From: an uncultured bacterium
GTDB taxonomy: Bacteria > Desulfobacterota > GWC2-55-46
Direction: 5' to 3'
Assembly: GCA_905339405.1 (NCBI GenBank)
Contig: CAJPGC010000029.1
Span: 1-64,000, forward strand
DNA: 64,000 nucleotides
A program made the translations under genes and the position numbers. A model generated the notes under the pieces. That model saw nothing but the letters and a program-made list of their open reading frames with translations, was not told where the DNA came from and did not search any database. How positions within the stretch are numbered: position 1 is the stretch's first letter; each line of letters opens with the position of its first letter. This document shows positions 6,512 through 15,122 of the stretch, piece by piece.

Positions 6512-8083
6512 TTAAAGGTCGTGGCCCGAATACGACTGGTTGAAGCTCTTGTTGCAGAGCGGAAAGTCCGGGACTATGTTCCCGTGTATCGCCTGCTCTA
6601 TGGCCAGCCAGTTCACGCTCGAGGCATCCCTTACCATGCACCTGTTGATATTGCCATCCGGGCCGCAGCTCACCCAGTAGACGACCTCGCCCCTCCAGCC
6701 CTCGACCGCCGAAAAGCCGGACGCCCCCGGCTGGGGCGGGCCCCACTCGGCCGCTATTGGCCCTGAAGGAAGTGAGCCGATGAATTCTTTCATGAGCCTG
6801 TAAGACTCCCTTACCTCTTCGACCCTTACCCACGCCCTCGCGTGCACGTCGCCTGAGGAAAGGAGCGGAACCTTCGGGCAGTGTTTGGCGTACGGGGCGT
6901 ACCCGGTATCTTTCCTGACGTCAAGGGCCTGCCCGCTCGAGCGGGCGACGAACCCGACCGCGCCTATGGCCTTCGCAATCTCAGGTGAAAGGACGCCGGT
7001 ATTGTAGAGCCTGTCCTCCATCGAGGGGTTGTTCTCGTATATCCTGATGAGCCTTTCGAACTCTTCGGAAACAGACCTCGCCTCTTCGAGCATCAAGTCT
7101 ATTGACGCGACCTGAATGTCCTTCAAGACCCCTCCGGGGCAGACCGAGTCCATCATGAGCCTGTGGCCGAAGACAGCCTTATTGGTCCTCAAGACCTTCT
7201 CCCTTAAAATCGAGAACTGGTAGTGTAGAAACGCCAGGGCCGTGTCGTTGCAGATGGCGCCGATGTCGCCCAGGTGGTTGGCTATCCTCTCCCTCTCCAT
7301 CATTATGGCCCTTATGTAGCTAGCCCGTTCCGGAATGACGCAGCCGGACGCCTCTTCCAGAGCCATGCAGAAAGCTGTCGCGTGCGCGACTGTCGAATCT
7401 CCGGAGACCCTTCCGGCAAGCCTTACGGCTTGAGGCCACGAAAGGGCCTCGAACCGCTTCTCTATGCCCTTGTGGACGTAGCCGAACCTCGTCTCCAGGT
7501 TTATGATGTTCTCGCCGACGGCCTGGAACCTGAAGTGGCCGGGCTCGATTATGCCAGCGTGCACCGGGCCTACGGGCACCTCGAAGACGCCCTCGCCCTC
7601 GGCCCTGACCCACTGGTACTCGCCTGAGACCCTTTCCATGGGCTTCGCGGCGTCAAAAGACTTCCTCAAAGGCCAGGCGTCCCGTGGCCAGTCCTCGTGC
7701 TTTATCCAAGGCCTCGGGTCGGGGTGGCCTGCCGGGGTGAGACCCATGAGGCTCTCTATCTGCCTCTCGAAGCGGAATGCGGCCCCATAATGCCTGGTAA
7801 GGCTCTGGAACGTCGGATCATCCACAGGGAGTTCGGCCTTTATGACGAGATAACTGCCGTCAATGGCGTAGGCCGCGAAAACGGCGAAACCCCTGCCGAA
7901 AAGCGTCTCGTCTGCGGCCCACTCGGCAACCAGCCTTAAGCCCTGGTCTTTCATCACCCGGGCGGCGTGGCCGAACAGCTCCGTTTGCACCCTGTACGCC
8001 GAAGCCCCCTTGACCGAAGTGTCGGCCTCAAGCGGGCCCCTGGCCGATATTGCTTTAAGTACGCTCTCCATCTTCTCGTTCAT
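6512..8083 (-). CDS. NuoCD/HyfG-like large subunit lacking NiFe ligands (Ehr-like)
   Basis: 523 residues: an N-terminal NuoC (30-kDa-like) domain (about 1-150) fused to a 49-kDa/hydrogenase large-subunit domain (about 165-523). The large-subunit signature GPVHAGIIEPGHF is present. At the position of the first Ni-binding motif (RxCGxC) the sequence reads RVSGDS (225-230). At the C-terminus, where DPCxxC is expected, it reads DFPLCNKS (506-513). No intact NiFe site can form, so this is not a catalytic hydrogenase. That is the defining trait of energy-converting-hydrogenase-related (Ehr) complexes, placed between group 4 hydrogenases and complex I. The start overlaps the upstream antiporter-like gene (ATGA). 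Confidence 0.88.
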   Translation of the reverse strand: MNEKMESVLKAISARGPLEADTSVKGASAYRVQTELFGHAARVMKDQGLRLVAEWAADETLFGRGFAVFAAYAIDGSYLVIKAELPVDDPTFQSLTRHYGAAFRFERQIESLMGLTPAGHPDPRPWIKHEDWPRDAWPLRKSFDAAKPMERVSGEYQWVRAEGEGVFEVPVGPVHAGIIEPGHFRFQAVGENIINLETRFGYVHKGIEKRFEALSWPQAVRLAGRVSGDSTVAHATAFCMALEEASGCVIPERASYIRAIMMERERIANHLGDIGAICNDTALAFLHYQFSILREKVLRTNKAVFGHRLMMDSVCPGGVLKDIQVASIDLMLEEARSVSEEFERLIRIYENNPSMEDRLYNTGVLSPEIAKAIGAVGFVARSSGQALDVRKDTGYAPYAKHCPKVPLLSSGDVHARAWVRVEEVRESYRLMKEFIGSLPSGPIAAEWGPPQPGASGFSAVEGWRGEVVYWVSCGPDGNINRCMVRDASSVNWLAIEQAIHGNIVPDFPLCNKSFNQSYSGHDL

Positions 8084-9528
8084 CTCAGAAGCTCCGCCGC
8101 CTTATGGAACCAGTCGTTGAGGAATACCGGCATGTAAAGGCCCAGAATGAGTATAAGGACCAAGTGCAGTATCACCGGGAAATGCGAAGCCTTCAGGGAG
8201 CCCTGCCAGGGCGCGGCGTCTCCGAAGACCATCGGCATGACCCTCTTCATGAGCGCCGCGAAAGCCACGGCTATGCCGAGGAGGAATACCGGCGCGAGGT
8301 ACGGCGCGTTCTTCATCGCCGCCGTGAGTATCAAAAACTCGCTGGTGAAGACACCGAAGGGCGGCACGCCAGCTATCGCCACGACACCGAGCATGAGCCC
8401 CCAGCCGACGAGCGGATTGCCCTTCACGAGCCCCCTTATGCGCGACATGTCCTGGGTGGAGTTCATCTGTGCCGCGTGACCCACAGTAAAGAAGATGGCC
8501 GACTTCGTTATTGAATGGACGAGCATATGGAGGAGCGCGCCGAAGGTCGCGACCGGCCCGCCGAGCCCGAAGGCGAAAGTGGCTATGCCCATGTGCTCTA
8601 TCGAAGAGTACGCGAACATCCTCTTTATGTCCTTCTGGCGAAGCAGCGAAAATGACGCGACTATTATCGAAAGGAGGCCGAAGGCCATCATGATATAGCC
8701 TGTCTTGTTGCTGCCGGTGGCCCCGTCGACTATCACCTTGCACCGCACCAGCGCGTAGAGCGCGACGTTCAGCAGCAGGCCAGAGAGCACGGCCGATATG
8801 GGCGTCGGGCCCTCGCTGTGCGCGTCCGGCAGCCAGTTGTGCAGCGGCACGAGGCCGACCTTGGTGCCGTAGCCGACCATGAGGAATATGAAGGCGAGCG
8901 ACAGGACGGTCGGCTCAAGGCTCCCGGCATAGGCGTTGAGGTTCGTCCACAGGAGCCCCTGCGTGCCCTCACCGAAGACCTTCTCGGCGGCGAAGTAAAG
9001 AAGGACCGTGCCGAACAGGGCCAGCGCTATGCCCACGCCGCAGAGTATGAAGTACTTCCACGCAGCCTCTATGGCCGCCGGGGTGCGGTAGAGAGAAACC
9101 AGCAGCACGGTAGAAAGCGTTGCGAGCTCCATCGATATCCAGAGCACTCCGACGTTGTTCGTCAGTAGCGCCAGAAGCATCGCGAAGATGAAGAGCTGGA
9201 ACATGGCGTGGTAGAAGCGCATGCTCTTGTGCCCTACCCTGCCGTGGCTCCTCTCGAACTTCATGTACTTGCGGCTGAATATGGCGGTAGTTGTCGACAC
9301 GAACGCGGTGAGGACGGCAAGGTAGACGTTGAAGGCATCGACGAAGAAAAAATCATCCCCGGCCAGCATGGGCCCGGTGGCGTAGACCTCGTAGGCAAGG
9401 AAAATCGATGCGGCGAAGGTTGCCCCCGAGCCTATGATGTTTATCTCATGGGCGTACTTCCTGTCGCCGACAAAGGCGAGGACGACCGCGCCCAGGAGGC
9501 TCGTGACGAACACCAGTATCAGCGCCAT
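8080..9528 (-). CDS. HyfF/NuoM-N-like antiporter subunit
   Basis: 482 residues, about 14 hydrophobic helices, with the proton-translocating Mrp/NuoL-M-N signature: GTKVGLVPLHNWLPDAHSEGPTPISAVLSG carries the key Lys and His residues, and RQKDIKRMFAYSSIEHMG is the classic broken-helix/Lys region. It belongs to the membrane arm of the six-gene complex and is the second antiporter-type subunit (the first is at 11179-13221). Its stop overlaps the large-subunit start by 4 bases, suggesting translational coupling. Placement as HyfF-like comes from length and operon order. Confidence 0.88.
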   Translation of the reverse strand: MALILVFVTSLLGAVVLAFVGDRKYAHEINIIGSGATFAASIFLAYEVYATGPMLAGDDFFFVDAFNVYLAVLTAFVSTTTAIFSRKYMKFERSHGRVGHKSMRFYHAMFQLFIFAMLLALLTNNVGVLWISMELATLSTVLLVSLYRTPAAIEAAWKYFILCGVGIALALFGTVLLYFAAEKVFGEGTQGLLWTNLNAYAGSLEPTVLSLAFIFLMVGYGTKVGLVPLHNWLPDAHSEGPTPISAVLSGLLLNVALYALVRCKVIVDGATGSNKTGYIMMAFGLLSIIVASFSLLRQKDIKRMFAYSSIEHMGIATFAFGLGGPVATFGALLHMLVHSITKSAIFFTVGHAAQMNSTQDMSRIRGLVKGNPLVGWGLMLGVVAIAGVPPFGVFTSEFLILTAAMKNAPYLAPVFLLGIAVAFAALMKRVMPMVFGDAAPWQGSLKASHFPVILHLVLILILGLYMPVFLNDWFHKAAELLR

Positions 9529-9559
9529 GGGGTACGCTCCTCCGTGTAAAAGGCGCTTC

Positions 9560-10225
9560 TCATTCGTCCTCCTTGAGCTTTTCCATCTCTTTCAAGTCAA
9601 GGCTTTCGAAGGTGGTGCGTATCTGGAAGAAGAATATCCCGAATATGAACGCCGCGATGAGTATGTCGAGCGCCACGCCGAGCTCCACGACGAGCGGCAT
9701 CCCGTAGGTCGCGCTGGTCGCGGCGAAGAACAAGCCGTTCTCAAGGGAAAGGAAGCCGACTATCTGCGTCACGGCCTTTTTCCTCGTTATCATCATGAGG
9801 AGCCCCAGCATTACGGTCGAGAGCGCGACCGCAAGGGTCGAGCGCGTCAGAAGCGTCGAGAGCTCCCTTACGGGAGAGGTGAGGTCGTAGGAGAATATGA
9901 CGAGCGCGATCCCGATGAGCATCGTCGTCGGGATGTTCACGACCTCCTCGACCTCCTTGTGAATCTTCAGCTTGTGTATGAGGACGTAGAGTATGTAAGG
10001 GAGCGCGAAGACCTTCAGGGTCAGCGTCAGCAAGGCCGAGATGTACAGGTGATGAAGCCCTGCGGAATAGCCGACTACCGCGGTGCTTATCGAAAGGAGA
10101 AGGCCCTGCCAGGCGAAAATATGCAGCAGTCCCTGTATCCTCCTCTGCACGAGAAGCGCGAAAGAGGTAAGGAGTATGAGCGCGGCAAGGACGCTGTTTA
10201 TCTGCGCGGCGAGGCTCAGGTCCAT
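9560..10225 (-). CDS. HyfE-like membrane subunit
   Basis: 221 residues with 6-7 hydrophobic helices and a charged C-terminal tail (LDLKEMEKLKEDE). The composition and the pattern LENGLFFAATSATYGMPLVVELGVALDILIAAF resemble HyfE, which corresponds to a NuoK/MrpC-like subunit; VELGVALD carries the membrane-embedded glutamate expected of NuoK-type proteins. It lies between the NuoH-like and NuoN-like genes, in the order known for hydrogenase-4 (hyfB, C, E, F, G, I). Spacing to its neighbours is 6 and 31 bases. Confidence 0.82.
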   Translation of the reverse strand: MDLSLAAQINSVLAALILLTSFALLVQRRIQGLLHIFAWQGLLLSISTAVVGYSAGLHHLYISALLTLTLKVFALPYILYVLIHKLKIHKEVEEVVNIPTTMLIGIALVIFSYDLTSPVRELSTLLTRSTLAVALSTVMLGLLMMITRKKAVTQIVGFLSLENGLFFAATSATYGMPLVVELGVALDILIAAFIFGIFFFQIRTTFESLDLKEMEKLKEDE

Positions 10226-10231
10226 TTCAGT

Positions 10232-11182
10232 TCACTCCAGTATGAAATACGAAAGCATGCCGAGGGAAGCCAGCAGAAAGGCCATCCCCAGGAACTCCGC
10301 CACCCTGAATATCCTCATCTTCGCGAGCCCCGTCTCGACCAGCACGATGAAAACACCGATGAGGCCGAGTTTGATCACTATCGCGACAAGGGCAATCGGC
10401 AGCATCGCCGGGTCGTCTATTCCGGCTATGCCCCACGGCAGGAAAAGGGCTATGCCCAGAGAAGCGAAGAGGAAGAGCTTCATCATCGACGCCCACTCGA
10501 TGAGGGCGAGGTGGCGGCCCGAGTACTCCAGCAGCATCGCCTCGTGTATCATCGTCAGTTCCAGGTGCGTCGAGGGGTTGTCCACCGGTATCCTGCCCGT
10601 CTCAGCTATGGCTATGAGGATGAAGGCCAAAAGGGCGAACGCCAGCGAGGGCCGGAGGATAAACTGCACCGTCGTCAGCTCGTGCACCATGAAGGAGAGC
10701 GAAGTCGAGTGGCTCACCAGAGAAACGGTGAAGACCGACATCAGCACGGCGGGCTCTGCCAGCGACGAGACCATCATCTCGCGGCTCGTGCCCATGCCGC
10801 CGAAGGCCGTCCCCGTGTCGAGGCCCGCCAGCGCCGTGAAAAAGCGCGCAAGGGCGAATATCGAGACGAGGGCTATGATGTCCGCCGTGGCCGCAAGGGG
10901 CAGGTCGGCGGAGACGACCGGTATTATCGCCCCGGCCATCAAGGTAGCGCCGAAGACCACGTACGGGGCCGACCTGAATATCCACGAGGCGTTCTCCGCA
11001 AGGACGGTCTCCTTGACGAAGAGCTTCGTGACGTCACGCATCGGCTGAAGGAGCCCGGCGGAGCGCCTCCCCTGCGTCCAGCATTTGAGCATCCTCACCC
11101 AGCCCACGAGGAGAGGGCCGCCCAGGAGGACCAGGACGACCTGGAGGCTTTCTATCAGTATCGGGTAGTATTGCCTTATCAT
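10232..11182 (-). CDS. NuoH/HyfC-like membrane subunit
   Basis: 316 residues with about eight helices, matching the NuoH/HyfC/EchB family that links the peripheral and membrane arms. Visible features are the N-terminal LVGWVRMLKCWTQGRRSAG loop, the Glu-containing ETGRIPVDNPSTHLELTMIHEAMLLEYSG loop that is the best conserved part of NuoH, and a C-terminal hydrophobic bundle. The start overlaps the upstream HyfB-like gene by 4 bases, and the HyfE-like gene follows after 6 bases. Confidence 0.88.
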   Translation of the reverse strand: MIRQYYPILIESLQVVLVLLGGPLLVGWVRMLKCWTQGRRSAGLLQPMRDVTKLFVKETVLAENASWIFRSAPYVVFGATLMAGAIIPVVSADLPLAATADIIALVSIFALARFFTALAGLDTGTAFGGMGTSREMMVSSLAEPAVLMSVFTVSLVSHSTSLSFMVHELTTVQFILRPSLAFALLAFILIAIAETGRIPVDNPSTHLELTMIHEAMLLEYSGRHLALIEWASMMKLFLFASLGIALFLPWGIAGIDDPAMLPIALVAIVIKLGLIGVFIVLVETGLAKMRIFRVAEFLGMAFLLASLGMLSYFILE

Positions 11183-13221
11183 GAGAACACCAGCAGGACG
11201 ACGAGCGTTATGAACGAATAAAGGAGGTAGATCTGTATCCTTCCGTGCTGGAGCTTGCCCACGCGCCGCGCTATCCAGAACGAGGCCTCGGAGACCGGCT
11301 TGTACGCGAAGTTCCAGATATGGTCCCTTACCTTCAGGCGGTACAGGTACTTCTCGGGGAAGAGCGAGCTGCCCCTGCGCGACACCACCGTCACCGCCTC
11401 CCTGATGCTGAAGGCGAAGCCGAAAATCCTTCGCGTAGGCATGGACATTGACGTGGCGGTATACTGCATCCTGTTCGTCATCTTCTCGAAGCCGCAGTCC
11501 CAGGCCGGGGCCCTTCTTATGCTTACTCCCCTTGCCCTGAAAATAAAATACAGAACGCCTATGACGAGGACAAGCCAGACGAAGACGAGCGGGGCCGAGT
11601 ACGAGGCCCTCTCGGCAGCCACGGGCGTGAGCCAGAGCCAGCCGGAAGCCTTTGCCGTCTCGCCTATGCCGCCGCCTACGAGAGACATCGGCACCGCGTC
11701 AAGCCAGCCAATGACGTGGTTCGGGAATATGCCCAGAAGGAGACACGAGAGGGCGGCCATTATCATCCCCGCCCTCATGGGCCAGTCGACTTCAGCAACG
11801 TGCGTATCATGCCTTCCCCGCCACTGGCCGAGGAAAGTTATGCCGAAAACCTTGACGAAGCCCCTCGCTGCAAGCGCGACCGTTAACGCGAGGGCAGCGG
11901 CCCCGAGCGGGATCAAAAGGTTCAAGAGCCTTCCTGGCAGCGCCGGCGTCAGGAGGAACGACTGGAAGATGAGCCACTCGGAGACAAAGCCGTTGAAGGG
12001 CGGGAGCGCCGAGGCTGAAAGGCACCCGGCCAGGAACAGCGGCGCGGTCCACTTCATCTTGTGTATCAGGCCCCCGAGGGCCTCCATGCTCCGCTCATGG
12101 GTGGCATGAAGGACTGCGCCTGCCCCCATGAAAAGGAGCCCCTTGAAGACCGCGTGATTGAGCATATGGTAGAGGGCGGCGGCCATCGCCAGGGCCGCCA
12201 GAGTGCCCAACTTCATGTACGCGAAGACCATCGCAAGCCCGACGGCTATGAATATTATCCCGATGTTCTCGACGGACGAGTAGGCAAGGAGCCTTTTTAT
12301 GTCGCTCTGCATGAGCGCGTAGAGTATTCCGAGGACAGCCGAGACGAGGCCGAGAGCAAGGACGAGGCCTCCCCACCACCATTGCGGCGTGCCCATCATG
12401 TCAAAGCCAACGCGTATTATCCCGTAGACGGCCGTTTTGAGCATGACGCCGCTCATGAGCGCTGAGACGTTGCTCGGGGCGGCCGGGTGGGCCTCAGGCA
12501 GCCAGACGTGAAGCGGTATTATGCCCGCCTTCGCAGCGAAGCCGGCAAAGGCCAGGATAAAGGCGATAGAGGCCCACACGGCCGGCATCTCCGCCATGCG
12601 CATGGCGGAGAACGTGTACCCGTGGAAGCTCTCGAAGCCAGCCGCGAACCCGGCCATTATGCCGAAGGACAGGAGGATCAATACCGCGCCGACGTGCGCG
12701 ATGAGCACGTAGATGAACGCGGCCCGCCTGTTGGGCACCTTCTCGTCCTCGAAAAAGACGAGAAAAAAGGAGGATACCGCCATGAGTTCCCAAGATATCA
12801 TGAAAAAGTATGCGTCGTCGGACAGGAGCACCAGCAGCATGCCAGCGAGGAATATGTTATAGAAGACCAGGAGCGGGGCCACAGACCTGCGCCCAAGAAA
12901 GCCCTTCAGGTAACCAATGGAATATACGGAGACGAAGAACCCGAGAAGGCCGACTATGGAGATGAAAAACCCGGAAAGCGCGTCGAGCCTCATGTAAAAG
13001 GGCATGTCCGGAAGGCCTATCGGCAGGATAAAAGTCTCGACAGAGCCCGACAGGACCGTAAGGAAGCCGCCGAAAGCCGCGAGCAGGCAGGCGGCGGCCG
13101 AAAGGGCATTCGAAAGTTTGACAAGGAACTGCTGGTGGTTCGCGAGAATGGCCGAAACAAGGGATATGCAGAGGAAAACGATTATTGAGGCTGACACAAG
13201 CTCGAACGGGGAAGGCATCAC
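11179..13221 (-). CDS. HyfB/NuoL-like antiporter subunit
   Basis: 680 residues, about 16 helices, first gene of the complex. Contains the Mrp-type core with KAGIIPLHVWLPEAHPAAPSNVSALMSG and QSDIKRLLAYSSVENIG, and the long C-terminal extension typical of HyfB (helix FVWLVLVIGVLYFIF, then PAWDCGFEKMTNRMQYTATSMSMPTR). In hydrogenase-4 and Ehr complexes this subunit conducts ions as electrons move through the peripheral arm. No HyfA/HyfH ferredoxin gene is found in the cluster, so the electron donor partner is not visible here. Confidence 0.88.
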   Translation of the reverse strand: MMPSPFELVSASIIVFLCISLVSAILANHQQFLVKLSNALSAAACLLAAFGGFLTVLSGSVETFILPIGLPDMPFYMRLDALSGFFISIVGLLGFFVSVYSIGYLKGFLGRRSVAPLLVFYNIFLAGMLLVLLSDDAYFFMISWELMAVSSFFLVFFEDEKVPNRRAAFIYVLIAHVGAVLILLSFGIMAGFAAGFESFHGYTFSAMRMAEMPAVWASIAFILAFAGFAAKAGIIPLHVWLPEAHPAAPSNVSALMSGVMLKTAVYGIIRVGFDMMGTPQWWWGGLVLALGLVSAVLGILYALMQSDIKRLLAYSSVENIGIIFIAVGLAMVFAYMKLGTLAALAMAAALYHMLNHAVFKGLLFMGAGAVLHATHERSMEALGGLIHKMKWTAPLFLAGCLSASALPPFNGFVSEWLIFQSFLLTPALPGRLLNLLIPLGAAALALTVALAARGFVKVFGITFLGQWRGRHDTHVAEVDWPMRAGMIMAALSCLLLGIFPNHVIGWLDAVPMSLVGGGIGETAKASGWLWLTPVAAERASYSAPLVFVWLVLVIGVLYFIFRARGVSIRRAPAWDCGFEKMTNRMQYTATSMSMPTRRIFGFAFSIREAVTVVSRRGSSLFPEKYLYRLKVRDHIWNFAYKPVSEASFWIARRVGKLQHGRIQIYLLYSFITLVVLLVFS

Positions 13222-13571
13222 TTCACAAGCCTCCAGCCGAGGCCCGGTGTTGCCGGACCTTCCGGTTCAAGCGGAAAAACTAAAAAGAAAAGATCAGTTC
13301 TCGTAGAACGTCCCCTGCCTTAACGATTTACAAATAGCAAAAAAAACCCGACAGGAATCGGATCTTATTCGGTGTGCACAGGAAAAATTCAGGCTTAACG
13401 ATAAGAAAAAAGACTGGATTTTAAACCTGAACCGGATTCCGCCGCATACTTGAACATCGGGCTCTGCCCATTTTTACAGTTTAGGTATAGCTTGTCAAGG
13501 GATAAAAGCAAAAAAAGCCTGCCGAGCCCGGCTCCGTCTTGTCCTGGAAGGGCAGCTGCCCTTACTCAAAT
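13222..13571 (-). promoter_or_regulatory. Leader region of the Ehr-like operon with candidate promoter
   Basis: This 350-base gap must hold the operon's promoter. On the minus strand a TTGACA (13498-13493), a 17-base spacer and AAAAAT (13475-13470) form the best candidate. Between it and the first gene lies a weak stem (13345-13364) followed on the minus strand by a run of eight T (A-run 13339-13346), which could act as an attenuator. No riboswitch consensus recognised. All of this is inference from short motifs. Confidence 0.35.
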
Positions 13572-13608
13572 AAAAAGGGGGTTGCGGCGCATACGCGCCT
13601 CAACCCCC
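13572..13608 (-). terminator. Rho-independent terminator
   Basis: Stem of GGGGGTTG...CAACCCCC (13577-13608) with an inner GCGC pairing, followed on the minus strand by CTTTTTA. It closes the RND/ECF-sigma/Spy operon 20 bases after the last stop. Confidence 0.8.
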
Positions 13609-13628
13609 GCATGGCCTCAGTTCATTGG

Positions 13629-14099
13629 TCAGCGCTTGCCGCGCTCACCTTTTTTCAAGGCCGCGTCAAAGGCGGCTTTCTGCTCGGGGTTGAGGAGGGA
13701 GCGGACCTTTATCATGTGGCCGTATTTCGCGTCCATGAGCCCCTTTTCAAGCGAGGCTATCTCGCCGGTGAGCCTTGAGAGGGCTTCCCTGTCCGGGGTG
13801 TCGCTCGCGACAATGGCCCTCGCGGCTTCTTTTTTGTTCTTCAGGGACGCCTTTTGCGAAGCCATCTCGTTTTTGAACGACTCCTGAAGCTTGCCTAGCT
13901 CGGTCTTCTGCTCCGCCGTAAGGGTCTTTTTCCAGGCGGCCTTGCCGTACATCTCCCCGTCATGGTCGCATCTCTCGTAGGCTTGCTTGCCTGCGGCGGC
14001 AGCGCCCGCCTTGTCGCCCGCGAACCCGGCTCCGGCGGTCAATGAAACGGCCGCTACAACAGCGGCGGCCAGCATGGTTTTCCTGAACAGGTCCTTCAT
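13629..14099 (-). CDS. Spy/CpxP-like periplasmic protein (1)
   Basis: 156 residues from the ATG at 14099 (AAGGAGG nine bases upstream; the longer frame to 14153 has no such site). A Sec signal peptide (RKTMLAAAVVAAVSLTAGAGFAG) precedes a small all-helical domain with LTAEQKTELGKLQ and LLNPEQKAAFDAAL, the LTxxQ-type repeats of the Spy/CpxP/ZraP group. Such proteins are ATP-independent periplasmic chaperones or metal sensors. Last gene of an operon with an ECF sigma factor and an RND pump. CDHDGEMYG near the N-terminus could bind metal, but that is a guess. Confidence 0.75.
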   Translation of the reverse strand: MKDLFRKTMLAAAVVAAVSLTAGAGFAGDKAGAAAAGKQAYERCDHDGEMYGKAAWKKTLTAEQKTELGKLQESFKNEMASQKASLKNKKEAARAIVASDTPDREALSRLTGEIASLEKGLMDAKYGHMIKVRSLLNPEQKAAFDAALKKGERGKR

Positions 14100-14118
14100 T
14101 TTTCTTCCTCCTTTTGCG

Positions 14119-14613
14119 TTATTGTTTCCGCCCATCAGAAACATCTTTTCCAAAGCGTCTTTCCATGCGCTCTTTCCCGCGCTCGAACCTCTTTTCGAGG
14201 AGCTTCAGGTATTTTTCACGCTGCTCCGGCGTGAGCAATGACTTCTCCTCGAGCATATGCTCCACGGCCGCCGCCTCTATCTGCCCCTGCAGCGCGCCCA
14301 TCTCCTTCAACGTCGACTCTATCGAAGCCCTGTCAGGAGCCTCCTCCCTCATGAGGCCCAGGAGGGCCTCCCTGCGCTTCAGGAGCCCGGCGCGCATTTC
14401 CCGGGCCTCATTCCTGAAACGGGCGTCGGCTTCTTTCATCGAGGCCTCCTGCTCCTTTGTCAGGTCGAGCTTGCGGGCCAGGTCCGCGCCCCTGCCCGGC
14501 CTTTGGACCGCGCACCAGCTGTCGCGGAAGTAGAAGAACCCGGCAGCGGCTATTACCGTGACGTTGAAGACGACGGAGACCAGCAGTATCAATTTGAGGG
14601 TCTTAGTTTTCAT
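14119..14613 (-). CDS. Spy/CpxP/CnrX-like membrane-anchored periplasmic protein (2)
   Basis: 164 residues: one N-terminal membrane helix (LKLILLVSVVFNVTVIAAAGFFYF) and a helical domain with LDLTKEQEASMKEAD and LLTPEQREKYLKLLEKR, the two LTxxQ motifs of the Spy/CnrX superfamily. Uncleaved anchors of this type occur in periplasmic metal sensors such as CnrX. It overlaps the anti-sigma gene by 11 bases, so it is probably co-translated with it and may help sense the stress that releases the sigma factor. It is a divergent paralogue of the next gene. Confidence 0.75.
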   Translation of the reverse strand: MKTKTLKLILLVSVVFNVTVIAAAGFFYFRDSWCAVQRPGRGADLARKLDLTKEQEASMKEADARFRNEAREMRAGLLKRREALLGLMREEAPDRASIESTLKEMGALQGQIEAAAVEHMLEEKSLLTPEQREKYLKLLEKRFERGKERMERRFGKDVSDGRKQ

Positions 14614-15088
14614 TCCCGTTCTCCCCGGCTGTAAGGTACATGTCCGCCAAAGACTCCGGCGGGACAGGGTCCAAATATTCCGCCGACATGGAAGCGACGA
14701 GGCTCGCCTCCCCGTTCACGGCCATCGACTGCCCGCCCGATATCCTCTCCGAGAGGAACCCAACGGAATGGACGCCCATGAAGACGACAAGCGCTATCGC
14801 GGCCGCCTCCAGCAGCTTCATGTGCGGCGGCATCGCCCAGAGCCAGCCGAAGAGGCCCGGTGCGCCATCGAGCTCTCTTATCTCCCTCATGAGGCGCGTT
14901 GAGAAGCCCTTTGGCGCGGCAAACCTCGGGGCGGAACGCGCCAGAACGGAAGCGTGCCTCTGGCCCTCTACTGCAGCTGCGCAGCTCCGGCATGAATCAA
15001 GGTGAGCCTTCAAAGCCTCTTTCTCGCTTTCACCGAGCACCCCGTCGACGTGCCCGGCGAACAACTCTCCCGCTCTCTTGCAGTTCAT
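14603..15088 (-). CDS. Zinc-finger anti-sigma factor
   Basis: 161 residues. The N-terminal zf-HC2 domain carries the zinc motif H29-x3-C33-x2-C36 with C3 as a further ligand, as in ChrR/RsrA-type anti-sigma domains that hold ECF sigma factors. One membrane helix (about 91-112) and a short periplasmic tail follow. It lies 34 bases downstream of the ECF sigma gene and overlaps the Spy-like gene, the standard cognate layout. Sequestration of the sigma factor at the inner membrane until an envelope signal arrives is the expected role. Confidence 0.85.
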   Translation of the reverse strand: MNCKRAGELFAGHVDGVLGESEKEALKAHLDSCRSCAAAVEGQRHASVLARSAPRFAAPKGFSTRLMREIRELDGAPGLFGWLWAMPPHMKLLEAAAIALVVFMGVHSVGFLSERISGGQSMAVNGEASLVASMSAEYLDPVPPESLADMYLTAGENGNEN

Positions 15089-15122
15089 CTTTCTGTCTCC
15101 TGTGTTATAAACGGATGAAGCG

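Noticed and set aside
6512-8083. Functional group 4 NiFe hydrogenase large subunit
   Set aside because: Both Ni-binding cysteine motifs are missing, so hydrogen chemistry is not supported.
9434-11221. 595-codon plus-strand open frame
   Set aside because: Lies antisense to the HyfE- and HyfC-like genes; composition is charged and repetitive with no domain, a shadow of GC-rich coding sequence.
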